Assembly: GCA_035315185.1 (NCBI GenBank)
Contig: DATFYE010000057.1
Coordinates: forward strand, 1 to 64,000
Reading direction: 5' to 3'
DNA length: 64,000 nucleotides
Source: JADGQN01 sp035315185
GTDB taxonomy: Bacteria > Desulfobacterota > Syntrophorhabdia > Syntrophorhabdales > WCHB1-27
Shown: in pieces, positions 25,177 to 34,000 of the stretch
Layout of the letters: each line of letters begins with the position of its first letter
Numbering within the stretch: the stretch's first letter is position 1
Translations under genes and position numbers: made by a program
Notes under the pieces: model-generated
The model's input: only the letters and a program-made list of their open reading frames with translations
Told to the model about the DNA's origin: nothing
Database searches by the model: none

Positions 25177-26649
25177 TTAGCGTTTTGGCCTAATCGTAGT
25201 GGCGCCCAACAGGGCGAGCGCCAGCACGGCGCCCCATAAACCATAGCTGGAGAGTGCAGGCACTGCCACCGGCGCGAGCGCGAGTTCCAGCACGGCATAC
25301 ACGTCCACACGAGGCGTCGTAACGTTGTTGCGCGGGTCCGTGATCGGCCGCCCGGTAGCAGTAAGCCGTGTGGTAGTTGAATCTAGCGTTTCAGATGGGT
25401 AAGCTGACCGGAGCACCGCCACGGCGCCCGCGACGTGTGGTGTGGCCTGGGAAGTGCCTGAGTCGGTGTATCCGCCCGCGGTTATGGCCGCGCCCGGAGC
25501 GAGCATTGTGAGAAAATAGGCACTGTTGGAGAAGCAGGTAACCTGGTCGGCCGCCGTAGTCGAGTCGGTGCAGAAGCCGTAGGAGACGCCGCCTATGTCC
25601 GCATCGTAAACGGCGCCGACGGAGATGATGCCGGGCGTGCAGGCGGGGCTACCGATGCCGCTGGTATAGCCGTTGTTACCCGACGCCGCAACCGGCAGTA
25701 TCCCGGCCCCGCGCGCATTGCTCACGGGCGTCACGAAAGGATTGGTGTACCGGTTTGAACAGGGAGATGTATTGTCGGAACCGTCGCCGAGGCTCATGTT
25801 GATGGCCACGATATTGTAAGCCGACTTGTTGCTGATCGCCCAGTCGATGCCGTCGATCACCAGCGCATCGGTGGAAGTGCCGTCGGTGTTGAACACGTGC
25901 ACAGCGGCGACCTTGGCGTCCGGAGCGACGGCAACCACGATACCGGCGACGTTGGTGCCGTGGCCGTTGCTATCCAGCGGGTTGCTGTCGTTCCCCAATA
26001 TAACGGTCGCAATAACCTTGCAGCCGCTCGGCACGCCCGGGGATGTGCAGGGGCCGAAATCCGCCACGGTATAGTTCACCCCTGTGTCGAGCACGGCCAC
26101 GGTGGTGCCCGCGCCTGTGTAACCGGCGGAAGCCGCCTGAGGCTGGTTGATCAGCTGAAGATTCGGCGCCACGTACGGGTAGATAGTCCGGTTTTCATAT
26201 AGTGCTGCGACCTGTGACAGGCCAACCAGGCGAGCCATCGCCGAAGGCGAACGCAGGCGCAGCAGGGCCATGGGCAGATGGCTGTAGTCGATGAGAACTC
26301 CCACCTCAGCAGCCGGAAGCTGCGCGAAAGCGCTGTTCTTGATCTGCCGGAAACGTTGGGCTTTGTACTCGCTGATGCCATGGTCGTCGTACGTTAGACC
26401 CCTCTGCGAACGCACCGCCGCGGCCTCTGCCTCAACGTTCGCTGAATCGAACTCAACGATTACGTCTTGAGGCTCTCCTGCAGCCAAGCGGTCCACGAGA
26501 CTCTGCGGAATGGCATTCAAAATGCTTTCCCTGCGAGCCTGATCGGGTATCTGGCCGATGCCGTGAGCTGGCATGAACACCGCGAGAAACGAGGCAAATA
26601 GCATCGAATAAAGAAAAACGGTCCGCGAACGTGGGTGGTCCTTGGCCAT
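25177..26649 (-). CDS. Secreted subtilase (S8 serine protease) with sorting tail
   Basis: A 490-residue protein with signal peptide (VFLYSMLFASFLAVFMPAHG) and a propeptide up to about residue 165. The S8 catalytic triad is complete: AVLDTGVNYT (Asp), NGHGTNVAGI (His) and SGTSQATPHVAGA (Ser). The C-terminus, VPALSSYGLWGAV, then a hydrophobic helix and RPKR, resembles IPTL/PEP-CTERM sorting signals read by exosortases, so it may be anchored and processed at the surface. A four-unit Pho box lies upstream, and an exosortase gene starts divergently 212 bp away. The likely role is to free peptides or mature other exported proteins under phosphate stress. Confidence 0.9.
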   Translation of the reverse strand: MAKDHPRSRTVFLYSMLFASFLAVFMPAHGIGQIPDQARRESILNAIPQSLVDRLAAGEPQDVIVEFDSANVEAEAAAVRSQRGLTYDDHGISEYKAQRFRQIKNSAFAQLPAAEVGVLIDYSHLPMALLRLRSPSAMARLVGLSQVAALYENRTIYPYVAPNLQLINQPQAASAGYTGAGTTVAVLDTGVNYTVADFGPCTSPGVPSGCKVIATVILGNDSNPLDSNGHGTNVAGIVVAVAPDAKVAAVHVFNTDGTSTDALVIDGIDWAISNKSAYNIVAINMSLGDGSDNTSPCSNRYTNPFVTPVSNARGAGILPVAASGNNGYTSGIGSPACTPGIISVGAVYDADIGGVSYGFCTDSTTAADQVTCFSNSAYFLTMLAPGAAITAGGYTDSGTSQATPHVAGAVAVLRSAYPSETLDSTTTRLTATGRPITDPRNNVTTPRVDVYAVLELALAPVAVPALSSYGLWGAVLALALLGATTIRPKR

Positions 26650-26668
26650 GCTTAAAGCTGTCCCTGTT

Positions 26669-26696
26669 GCTTCCTCCTTCCTGGAAAGGAGGAAGC
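26669..26696 (-). other. 11-bp stem hairpin in the subtilase leader
   Basis: GCTTCCTCCTT and AAGGAGGAAGC pair perfectly around six bases. In the mRNA the second arm carries AAGGAGG, a ribosome-binding sequence, but it is about 23 bases before the ATG, so the real site is unclear. The fold could limit initiation or stabilise the 5' end. Confidence 0.5.
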
Positions 26697-26700
26697 GCCC

Positions 26701-26755
26701 ATATTACTGTAAAAACATGTCAGCGAAATGAAGGTTCTGTAAAGAATTGATGAAA
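26701..26755 (-). promoter_or_regulatory. Pho-box promoter for the subtilase
   Basis: Minus-strand units TTTCATC (26749), CTTTACA (26738), CTTCATT (26727), TGACATG (26716), 11 bp apart, then 9 bp and TAATAT (26701-26706). Confidence 0.83.
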
Positions 26756-26781
26756 TTTCCTGGGACCAGGACGGGTAAAGA

Positions 26782-26836
26782 TTTTACTCTGCCTTAACCG
26801 GGTTGTCATCCGTGTGTAATAAGGAAGTGTTATAAG
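26782..26836 (+). promoter_or_regulatory. Pho-box promoter for the exosortase
   Basis: Units TTTTACT (26782), CTTAACC (26793), TGTCATC (26804), TGTAATA (26815), 11 bp apart, then 9 bp and TATAAG (26831-26836). Divergent from the subtilase box 26 bp away. Confidence 0.83.
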
Positions 26837-26860
26837 ACAGCACAACTCGAGGGATGAGGT

Positions 26861-27918
26861 TTGAAAATAGTCCGTCCCATGGCCAAAGAGGCTTCGGCCA
26901 CACATAAAGAGAGGACCGGCTCCAAAAACGCCCCTTCGGACAGACTCAGTCTATCCGGCGCGGTTCGCTCGGGGCGTTTTCGTTTTGCGGCAATCTTCGG
27001 TCTTTCCTGTCTGGGGTTGCATGCCCTTATCTGTGTGCTGCCGTCCTCATTTGCAAGGCTCGCCTGTGAACATACCGCCCGGACCCTGGGGCGTGTCCTC
27101 ACCATCTGTGGCTCCCCGTGGCTGTCCGCGGTAATATCGTTTCTGGAACCGGCGTCGCTTTCCAGGTCGTTCTCGAGTGCACTGCTCTCTTCGCAGCGGG
27201 CCTCTTTGCCTGCTTTGTCTGTTTCAGCCAAGCAGATGTCCGCAAAAAGGTACTAGCGCTTGCGTTGGGGATCCCGGCTTTATATGTTGGCAACATTATT
27301 CGTCTCGGCTTGGTTTTCCTGGCGAGCAGGTATGATCTGAGGCTCTTTGGCATCACTCACGTTTACTTCGGGCAGGTGTTTACCGTGTTCCTGGTCCTTC
27401 TGGCCTGCGTGTTGTGGCTGAAATGGGTCAACCCTGTTCCTGCTCCTAGCCCTCTGAGCAGGACAGTGAGCTTCCTCGCACGTTTTGCCGTGATCTGCAG
27501 CTGCGTCTTCCTCTTCTGGATGGAGGTCCACCAATGGTACGTCTGGTTCCTCGACCGGCTCATGATTCTCGCCTTTTCCTTGTACGGCTACCGCCTTCTT
27601 GTTCCCCCAGAAACCGCCATCTATTATGAGACCTTCAGTATAGTTACGTTTGCTTCGCTCACCATCGCGACATCGCCGGCAGAATGGTCAAAGAAGGCCA
27701 GGGCCCTTTCCTTCGGACTCGGACTCTTTTTTCTGCTGCATCTTTTACACAGAATTAATTATGTTCTAACGTCAGCCTTCCATTCCTCCGCGCTCTTTCA
27801 ACTGGACTTGTTCCTGTGTGATATAGGGCAATACCTGCTGCCTATCTTACTGTGGCTGGTAATGACTCTGTGGCAATATCCTCATCCAAAGTTAAATGTG
27901 CGCCATCGGTCGCGTTGA
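26861..27918 (+). pseudogene. Exosortase family protein, frame interrupted near 27118
   Basis: Two frames together encode one exosortase. The first (26861 to about 27118) gives a charged N-terminus and first membrane helices (FAAIFGLSCLGLHALICVLP, then ARTLGRVLTICGSP). The second (27118-27918) continues with VAVRGNIVSGTGVAFQVVLE and holds the active-site Cys in LECTALF, Arg in GNIIRLGLVFL and His in ITHVYFGQVF. The join needs one extra base near CCCCGTGG, so this is a 1-bp deletion, a sequencing error, or a programmed shift. Exosortases cleave PEP-CTERM-type tails in the inner membrane. An additional about 170-residue membrane region follows the catalytic part. Pho-box driven. The true start (TTG 26861 or ATG 26879) is unclear. 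Confidence 0.72.
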
Positions 27919-27948
27919 TTGGGTGATACCTCCGTAGATTAATGAGAC

Positions 27949-27992
27949 CTTCACACACATTTAATACAGTTGTAACAGGCGTGGTCTAGCCT
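27949..27992 (+). promoter_or_regulatory. Pho-box promoter for gspC
   Basis: Units CTTCACA (27949), TTTAATA (27960), TGTAACA (27971), 11 bp apart, then 9 bp and TAGCCT (27987-27992). Confidence 0.83.
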
Positions 27993-28039
27993 ATTTCTGT
28001 CGTTGCAGTCCAGTTGGGATTGGTACCAGGGTGTGATCG

Positions 28040-28636
28040 ATGCGTCTTCTTAGACACGTGCTCAGGAACGTGAACCTCCTCAACCTTCTTCTCGTTGCAG
28101 CGGTAGTGTTGCTGGCGATCCATGTGTTCCCTTTTCTTAGTATGAAGGTGACGTACAAAACTCCGACACTGAAAGAGACACCGGGAGCACAGGAAGAAAA
28201 GCCCGCGACCACTCAAAGCCCTCCCGCGGCCGACTACGTGGTGATTGCAGAGCAGAACATCTTTCATCCGGAGAGGAAGATACCACCGGAAAATAAGGAC
28301 GAGAAAGAGAAGCCCAAAGCTGAATTCGTTCTTTATGGCACCTTGCTTGCGGACGGCATGCGACTTGCGTACCTGGAGGACAAGAAATCTCCGCAAAGCA
28401 CTCCTGGAAGAGGGAAAAGACAATCCGTCGTGAAGCAAGGCGAGGTGGTGAGCGGATATCTCCTGAAAAGTGTTGAAGCCGACCGGATAGTGCTGGTACG
28501 TGGCGAGGAGCAGATCGTTGCGTTAGTGAACGACCCAAAGAGACAGAGGGAAGGAGTTACTTCGGACGGCATCCTACGAGCAGGGTCGATGGCCCCTCTG
28601 CCGCGGCCTGCCGTGGCTGCGCAGCCATCACGGTAG
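28040..28636 (+). CDS. gspC: Type II secretion GspC-like protein
   Basis: A 198-residue bitopic protein: one membrane helix (about 12-33, NLLNLLLVAAVVLLAIHVF), a proline-rich linker, and a homology-region domain: VVIAEQNIFHPERK, FVLYGTLLADGMRLAYLED, VVKQGEVVSGYLLKSVEADR and IVLVRGEEQIVAL. This matches the HR domain of GspC/PulC, which connects the inner-membrane platform to the secretin. The PDZ or coiled-coil end of classical GspC is absent and replaced by a short tail. It has its own Pho box, like gspG, so both belong to one low-phosphate secretion system although they are 7 kb apart. Confidence 0.78.
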   Translation: MRLLRHVLRNVNLLNLLLVAAVVLLAIHVFPFLSMKVTYKTPTLKETPGAQEEKPATTQSPPAADYVVIAEQNIFHPERKIPPENKDEKEKPKAEFVLYGTLLADGMRLAYLEDKKSPQSTPGRGKRQSVVKQGEVVSGYLLKSVEADRIVLVRGEEQIVALVNDPKRQREGVTSDGILRAGSMAPLPRPAVAAQPSR

Positions 28637-28725
28637 TCACGTATCGTGTTTGAGGCCCGAAGGCCACAACCACAACAGGCGTTGCCGGCGACCAATAAGA
28701 AAAGGGAGTAGATTGCGGTCCGGAA

Positions 28726-29040
28726 ATGAATGCGTATCAGAGACGTGCGGCAGAGCGGAGGTCCCTTCGTGAGAAAATGCTTGAGGAGGAGAACCCATCT
28801 CTCCGCAGGGGCGTGGCGGTGAGCCGCGCACGGTGCAACGGTTATATGACATTGGAAAGATTTGGCAGCCTGGGCAACTACTTCCTTGGGATGCGCTGTT
28901 TGCTTTGTGGTGATGTTATCGATCCGGTCATCATCTTGCATCGCCTGAGCCGGGACGCACGTGTACCCATTCCTGAGCACACGGATGAGATCATTCTTTT
29001 GATCAAGAAATACTTGGGTCTCTGGCCGGAAACTGCCTAG
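28726..29040 (+). CDS. Hypothetical protein downstream of gspC
   Basis: A 104-residue protein with an arginine- and glutamate-rich start (RRAAERRSLREKMLEEE), a CNGYMTLERFGSLGNYFLG stretch, and CLLCGDVID with one CxxC. The C-terminus is helical. No signal sequence. It follows gspC by 89 bp without a terminator, so co-transcription from the Pho promoter is likely. I do not recognise the family; a single CxxC plus the earlier Cys could bind a metal. Confidence 0.5.
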   Translation: MNAYQRRAAERRSLREKMLEEENPSLRRGVAVSRARCNGYMTLERFGSLGNYFLGMRCLLCGDVIDPVIILHRLSRDARVPIPEHTDEIILLIKKYLGLWPETA

Positions 29041-29100
29041 CTCCGGTAACTTATTTCTATTCCGCCGCAATCTTACAGGCAAAGCGGATAAAGGTCCGCT

Positions 29101-29155
29101 TTTCATCAGACCTTTACACAGTTTTAACATAATTTTAACAAGTGGCTGCTAGAGT
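29101..29155 (+). promoter_or_regulatory. Pho-box promoter for the TpsB gene
   Basis: Units TTTCATC (29101), CTTTACA (29112), TTTAACA (29123), TTTAACA (29134), 11 bp apart, then 9 bp and TAGAGT (29150-29155). One of the clearest boxes in the window. Confidence 0.88.
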
Positions 29156-29244
29156 ACTCCCGTTCCGGACACCAAGCGCAGCTGGAATGACCAAGCGGAC
29201 TAAGCCAACGCAATAATCAGGATGGATTGGAGAATCTGACATCC

Positions 29245-30861
29245 ATGGAATTTAGGGCCCCCGGCCCTCGCGGTCAGGGGAAATTCAGAAGATTGTGGGT
29301 GGGTCTTTTTCTCCTGTCCGCCCTGAGCCTGCCCATCTTGGCTGAGCGTGCTTTTCCCGCTGAAGAGCCACCCACTTTTGACATCCAAACATTTGTCGTC
29401 GACGGGAATACCCTGCTTACGGAGAAAGCGGTCCAGGACATCCTCCAACCATACATGGGGCCGAGCAAGACCGCCGCGGATGTGGAAAAAGCAAGGGATG
29501 CCCTCGAAAAGTTCTATCACGATCAGGGCTACCCCGCAGTTCTGGTGAACCTGCCGGAGCAGACGGTCGAGGAGGGCACGATCCATCTCCAGGTTATCGA
29601 AAGCAAGATCGGTAACGTGCGGGTCACCGGAAACCGCTACTACACCCGGGAGAAAATCCTTCGGGATCTTCCTTCTCTTGCGCCAGGGAAAATTCTTTAC
29701 GTGCCGGACGTGCAAAAAGATCTGGAGTGGATCAACCGCGGGCAGGATCTCAAAGCCTCGCCCGTGCTCTCCCCCGGCAAAGAACTGGGCCTGACAGATG
29801 TGGACGTAAAGGTGGAAGACAAGCTCCCCCTGCACGGAAGCCTCGAACTTAACAACTACAATACGCCCGGCACGGACGACCTGCGACTCAACGCGCTGCT
29901 CCGGTATGACAACCTCTGGCAGCGGGACCATTCCATCTCGGCCCAGTTCCAGACCTCGCCGCAAGACACCAGCCAGGTGAAACTCTACGCCGGCTCCTAT
30001 ACGCTGCCCGCCCCGTGGATGAAAGATCACCAGATCGCCATATACGCAATCAAGTCGGACAGCAATACCACCGCTGCCGGTCAAGGTTTCCTGGTCACCG
30101 GCAAGGGGAGTATTGTTGGGGTACGGTACGTCGTCCCACTTGCCCCCTACGGCGCGTATGCGCACAACATCACCATAGGCCTTGATTACAAAGATTTCCA
30201 GGAAACCACGGGTCCTAATGGGACGATACAGACGCCGGTCAAATATCTTCCCCTCTCTTTCTCGTATAGCTCCTCTCTGCCCGACGCGTGGGGCGTAACC
30301 CGGTTCAGCAGCCTGCTGAACATGGCTTTCCGAGGGTTGGTCACCGACCAGAGCCAGTTTGAAGTGAAACGTTTCGGGGCGGAAGGGAATTACATGTATG
30401 TGACTGCCGGGGTGGAAAGGCAACAGAAACTGCCTGCGGGCATGAGCCTCTTTCTCAAACTGGACGGCCAGATCGCGGACCAGCCGCTCATCAACAACGA
30501 GCAGTACATCGCGGGGGGCGTCACGAATGTGCGGGGATACGAGCTGGCCGCGACCCTCGGGGATGACGCGGTTCACGGGACCGCGGAGCTCTCCGGACCC
30601 GACCTCGGGCCTCGCCTGGGTTTGGGAAGCCGACTCCAATGCACGCCCTATATTTTCTATGATTACGCCTGGGTGAAGGTAACACAGCCTCTACCCTCCC
30701 AGACTGAGACCACCCGCCTCCAGGGCACCGGCGTGGGATTGCGGGGGAACCTTTACAGGTATATGTACTTCGAGGCTGACCTGGCTTTTCCTATTTCGGT
30801 CCCGAGCGACGCGGAAAAGAACAAGCAGCAATTCTATTTCAAGCTGGGTGCCCAGTTCTAA
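29245..30861 (+). CDS. Two-partner secretion transporter (TpsB, ShlB/FhaC family)
   Basis: A 538-residue outer-membrane protein. Signal peptide (LWVGLFLLSALSLPILA), then two POTRA domains: FDIQTFVVDGNTLLTEKAVQ (about 45-115) and NVRVTGNRYYTREKILRDLP (about 125-195), and a 16-strand barrel. GGVTNVRGYELA carries the VRGY motif of the L6 loop conserved in TpsB proteins. I chose the ATG at 29245 (GGAGAA 9 bp upstream) rather than the TTG at 29227. It exports the TpsA protein encoded next, and has its own Pho box, as in the phosphate-depletion TPS of P. aeruginosa (PdtB). Confidence 0.92.
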   Translation: MEFRAPGPRGQGKFRRLWVGLFLLSALSLPILAERAFPAEEPPTFDIQTFVVDGNTLLTEKAVQDILQPYMGPSKTAADVEKARDALEKFYHDQGYPAVLVNLPEQTVEEGTIHLQVIESKIGNVRVTGNRYYTREKILRDLPSLAPGKILYVPDVQKDLEWINRGQDLKASPVLSPGKELGLTDVDVKVEDKLPLHGSLELNNYNTPGTDDLRLNALLRYDNLWQRDHSISAQFQTSPQDTSQVKLYAGSYTLPAPWMKDHQIAIYAIKSDSNTTAAGQGFLVTGKGSIVGVRYVVPLAPYGAYAHNITIGLDYKDFQETTGPNGTIQTPVKYLPLSFSYSSSLPDAWGVTRFSSLLNMAFRGLVTDQSQFEVKRFGAEGNYMYVTAGVERQQKLPAGMSLFLKLDGQIADQPLINNEQYIAGGVTNVRGYELAATLGDDAVHGTAELSGPDLGPRLGLGSRLQCTPYIFYDYAWVKVTQPLPSQTETTRLQGTGVGLRGNLYRYMYFEADLAFPISVPSDAEKNKQQFYFKLGAQF

Positions 30862-30936
30862 CAAGTACAGGTCAAGGTTAAGGTTAAGAAGGAGAGAATG
30901 ATCACTTCCTACAAGATGGGTGCATATTAATGAAGA

Positions 30937-30980
30937 ATTTAAGGTTCTGTAACACGGGTGAAACATCTCTTTGGTACCCT
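30937..30980 (+). promoter_or_regulatory. Pho-box promoter for the TpsA exoprotein
   Basis: Units ATTTAAG (30937), TGTAACA (30948), TGAAACA (30959), 11 bp apart, then 9 bp and TACCCT (30975-30980). It gives the exoprotein an extra promoter 77 bp before its start. Confidence 0.75.
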
Positions 30981-31057
30981 CACATCGATACTCTATCCTG
31001 GTTTGGTCGGGTGTGAGAAAAAGCCTGCCTCAAGCCTGTTTTTAGGGGAGAGAAAGA

Positions 31058-34000
31058 ATGACTCGAAGAGCGATCATAATTTTTCTGTGGGCTATGCTGT
31101 TTCCGTCCATACTCTTGGCAGCAGGGCCACCGATACCAATCCCCGGATTCTATGGCACGGTGACCCCCTCCCTCCCTGTAGTCGCTCCCAGTGCGCTCCC
31201 TATCCTGAAGCCTCAAGGCTCGATCCAGGGGCTGAACCCTAACAATCCTTACACGATCCAGGGAGGCAACAAAGCTACGGTCAACCAGGTACAACCGCAG
31301 GCGGTTATCGATTGGAATAGCTTCAACATAGGCCAGAACGCCTCGGTATATTTTAATCAGCAGGGAAACTCGACCTGGGCCGCTCTGAATCGCATCTGGG
31401 ACCGGAACCCCACTCAGATCTTCGGCCAGCTGACGGCAGATGGCCAGATCTACCTGATCAACCAGAATGGTATCCTCTTCGGCCCGGGCTCGCAGGTGAA
31501 CGTGCACACACTGGTGGCTTCCTCGCTGAACATTCAGAACAACGACTTCCTCAACAACACCCTGCACTTCACGGCTCAGAATTACAACGGTCGGAACGAT
31601 AACCTTTTTTACGATCCGGTCAACAACATTCCCGGAACGGTGTCGAATTTCGGGACCATCCAGACAGACAGTCTCGGCTCAGTCTTCCTTATCGGTCCCC
31701 AGGTGGAAAACGGCGGTACGATCATCTCGCCAATCGGCCAGATCGGGCTCGTGGCTGGAAAAGACCTTCAGCTTGCCCCGCCCCAGAGCGCTTCGGGCAA
31801 CATAGTCTCTTATCCCGGGGGTGAGTCCCGAGCTACGCTGGTAGTAAACATGTACGATTCGACAGGATCCATTGCGTCGAACCTGGCGGGCGGTTACCTT
31901 GCCGCCGACACCGGCCTCGTAGGCATGTACGGGCGAATCGTGAACCAGAACGGAGTGATCCGGTCGGTAACGGCGGTTCAGCGAGGAAGCCACGTGGAAC
32001 TCCTCGCTTCCGATACGGTGTCGACAGGACCGAACAGCCAGATTCTACTCCCTGTCGACCAATCTTCTAACCCGATCGATCAGTCCTTTGCGACGCAGCG
32101 CAGTGACGTCACCCTGAGCGGACTCGACCTGGTTAACCCGGCCAGCCCTCAGGTCTACCCGAACCTGATCGTTCATCAAGGGGCCATCGTGGCGCCTTCA
32201 GCCTTGGTAATCATGAATGCCGTAAACCGGGTCTACCTCGCGTCGGCAAGCCTCATCGATGTCAGCGGTCTCTGGATCGATGAGCCGGCTTCTAGCGGCC
32301 TCATCAGCGTTCAACTGAATACCGTCAACCTCAGGGACAACTTCTCTCAAAAGAATGGCGTTCTCCAGGGGCAAACGGTCGCGATAAGCCAGCTCGGCGG
32401 TTCTGCCATTGGAAACGTATCAGGGACCTTCTCAACCCAGAGCTTGACGGCAGAAGAGCGACATACGACCGGAGGCGAAGTTGACATCAGAGCCACCGGA
32501 TCGGCTGCAGGACCAGGCGACGTGGTGATGATGCAAGGGTCGACCGTCGATTTTTCCGGCGGTGGAATCCGTTACGCAGCGGGCTCACTGGATACAACCA
32601 TGCTTCTTTCGGGAAACAAGATTTATGACATCAGCACCGCGAACCCTAACATACAATACGACCGTATCCTGAATTCACAAACGGTGACGTATCAGCGTTA
32701 TGGTATTACGCAGCAGTTCGACGGGATCTATTACGGCGGGGCAAACCCTTTGATGAATTACGTGGCAGCTTACACAGTGGGAGCGAACGCGGGGGTTCTC
32801 AACATAATCGCTCCCCAAATGGTCCTTGATGGTACGCTCAGCGGCCAGGCGACAAACGGCCTCCAGCAGACGCTTGCGGCCAACCCGGTAAACGGGACAA
32901 ATACTCAGTCGGCATCGGGTTACGTCGAAGCTGCGGGGGGGACGGTGAAGATCGGCGCTACGGATGTTCCGAACGGGGCGACGCTGGGAGACACGACCGA
33001 TTATGTCACCCAGGCGATCACGGTGATTCCCCAGGGCACAATCCTTCCCGCAACGTTCAGGCCGTCCGATGCGCTGCCACTGACAACGACGGTCCTTTCG
33101 GCGAGTACTTTGAGCAACGCCGGCCTCAGCAACCTCAGCCTCGCAGCCAACACGACGATCACCGTGGAGAAAGGCGCCTCGCTTACGCTGAATCCCGGAG
33201 GTTCCTTCAGCGCCAAGGCGAGGAGAATCGAAAACTATGGGGCGATCACAGCGCTCGGGGGCGCCATAAATTTGGCATTGCAAACCAACATAACGTCAAA
33301 TCCTATTCCTGACGCAGGCGGCAATCAAACTAACTCAAGGTATGTTCCTCTCCAGGAGGTGATTTACCTGGGGGAGGGAAGCTCGCTTATCGCCAGAGGC
33401 GAAAGGATCGATAACTCCGGAGCGGCATCTTCCTCAGCGGGCATCACGACATCGGGCCATATCAACGGAGGTTCGATCAGTATCCAGGACCAGACGGTCA
33501 CGGGAGAAGGAGTCTTTCTCCTCCCCGGGGCCCTTGTAGATGTTAGCGGTGGATGGCAGATCAGCACATCCGGGAAGGTCTCGGGAGGAGATGCGGGCAA
33601 AGTGGTTTTTCAAGGTTCGTCTCTCGTCCTCAACGGCGATCTTTTGGGCCAGTCCCTCCTGGGAAATAAGGGGGGTTCAATTAGTATGACAGCCCCAAAT
33701 ATCATCCTTGCAGCTTCCCCCGGCCTCCTTCCGGCGGGCTTTACGGCTGACTCGGCTGTCCCCCAGGAACTCCGTGGGCGTCTTGTCTTCGGCTTTGATC
33801 AACTGGACGGCACTGGTTTTACCAGTGTCACCATGAGAAGCGTGAACGATATCGTGTTTCAAGATGGAAGTCTTGGTCCGTCCCTCGCGAAGCTCTCCAC
33901 AGCCTTTACAGAAGGGGGTGCGCGTTCCGGAATCCTCCTCGCGTCGCAGGATCAGATCGAAGCAAGTGGGATAACCCTGAGCGCAGGAGCCTCGGCATCC

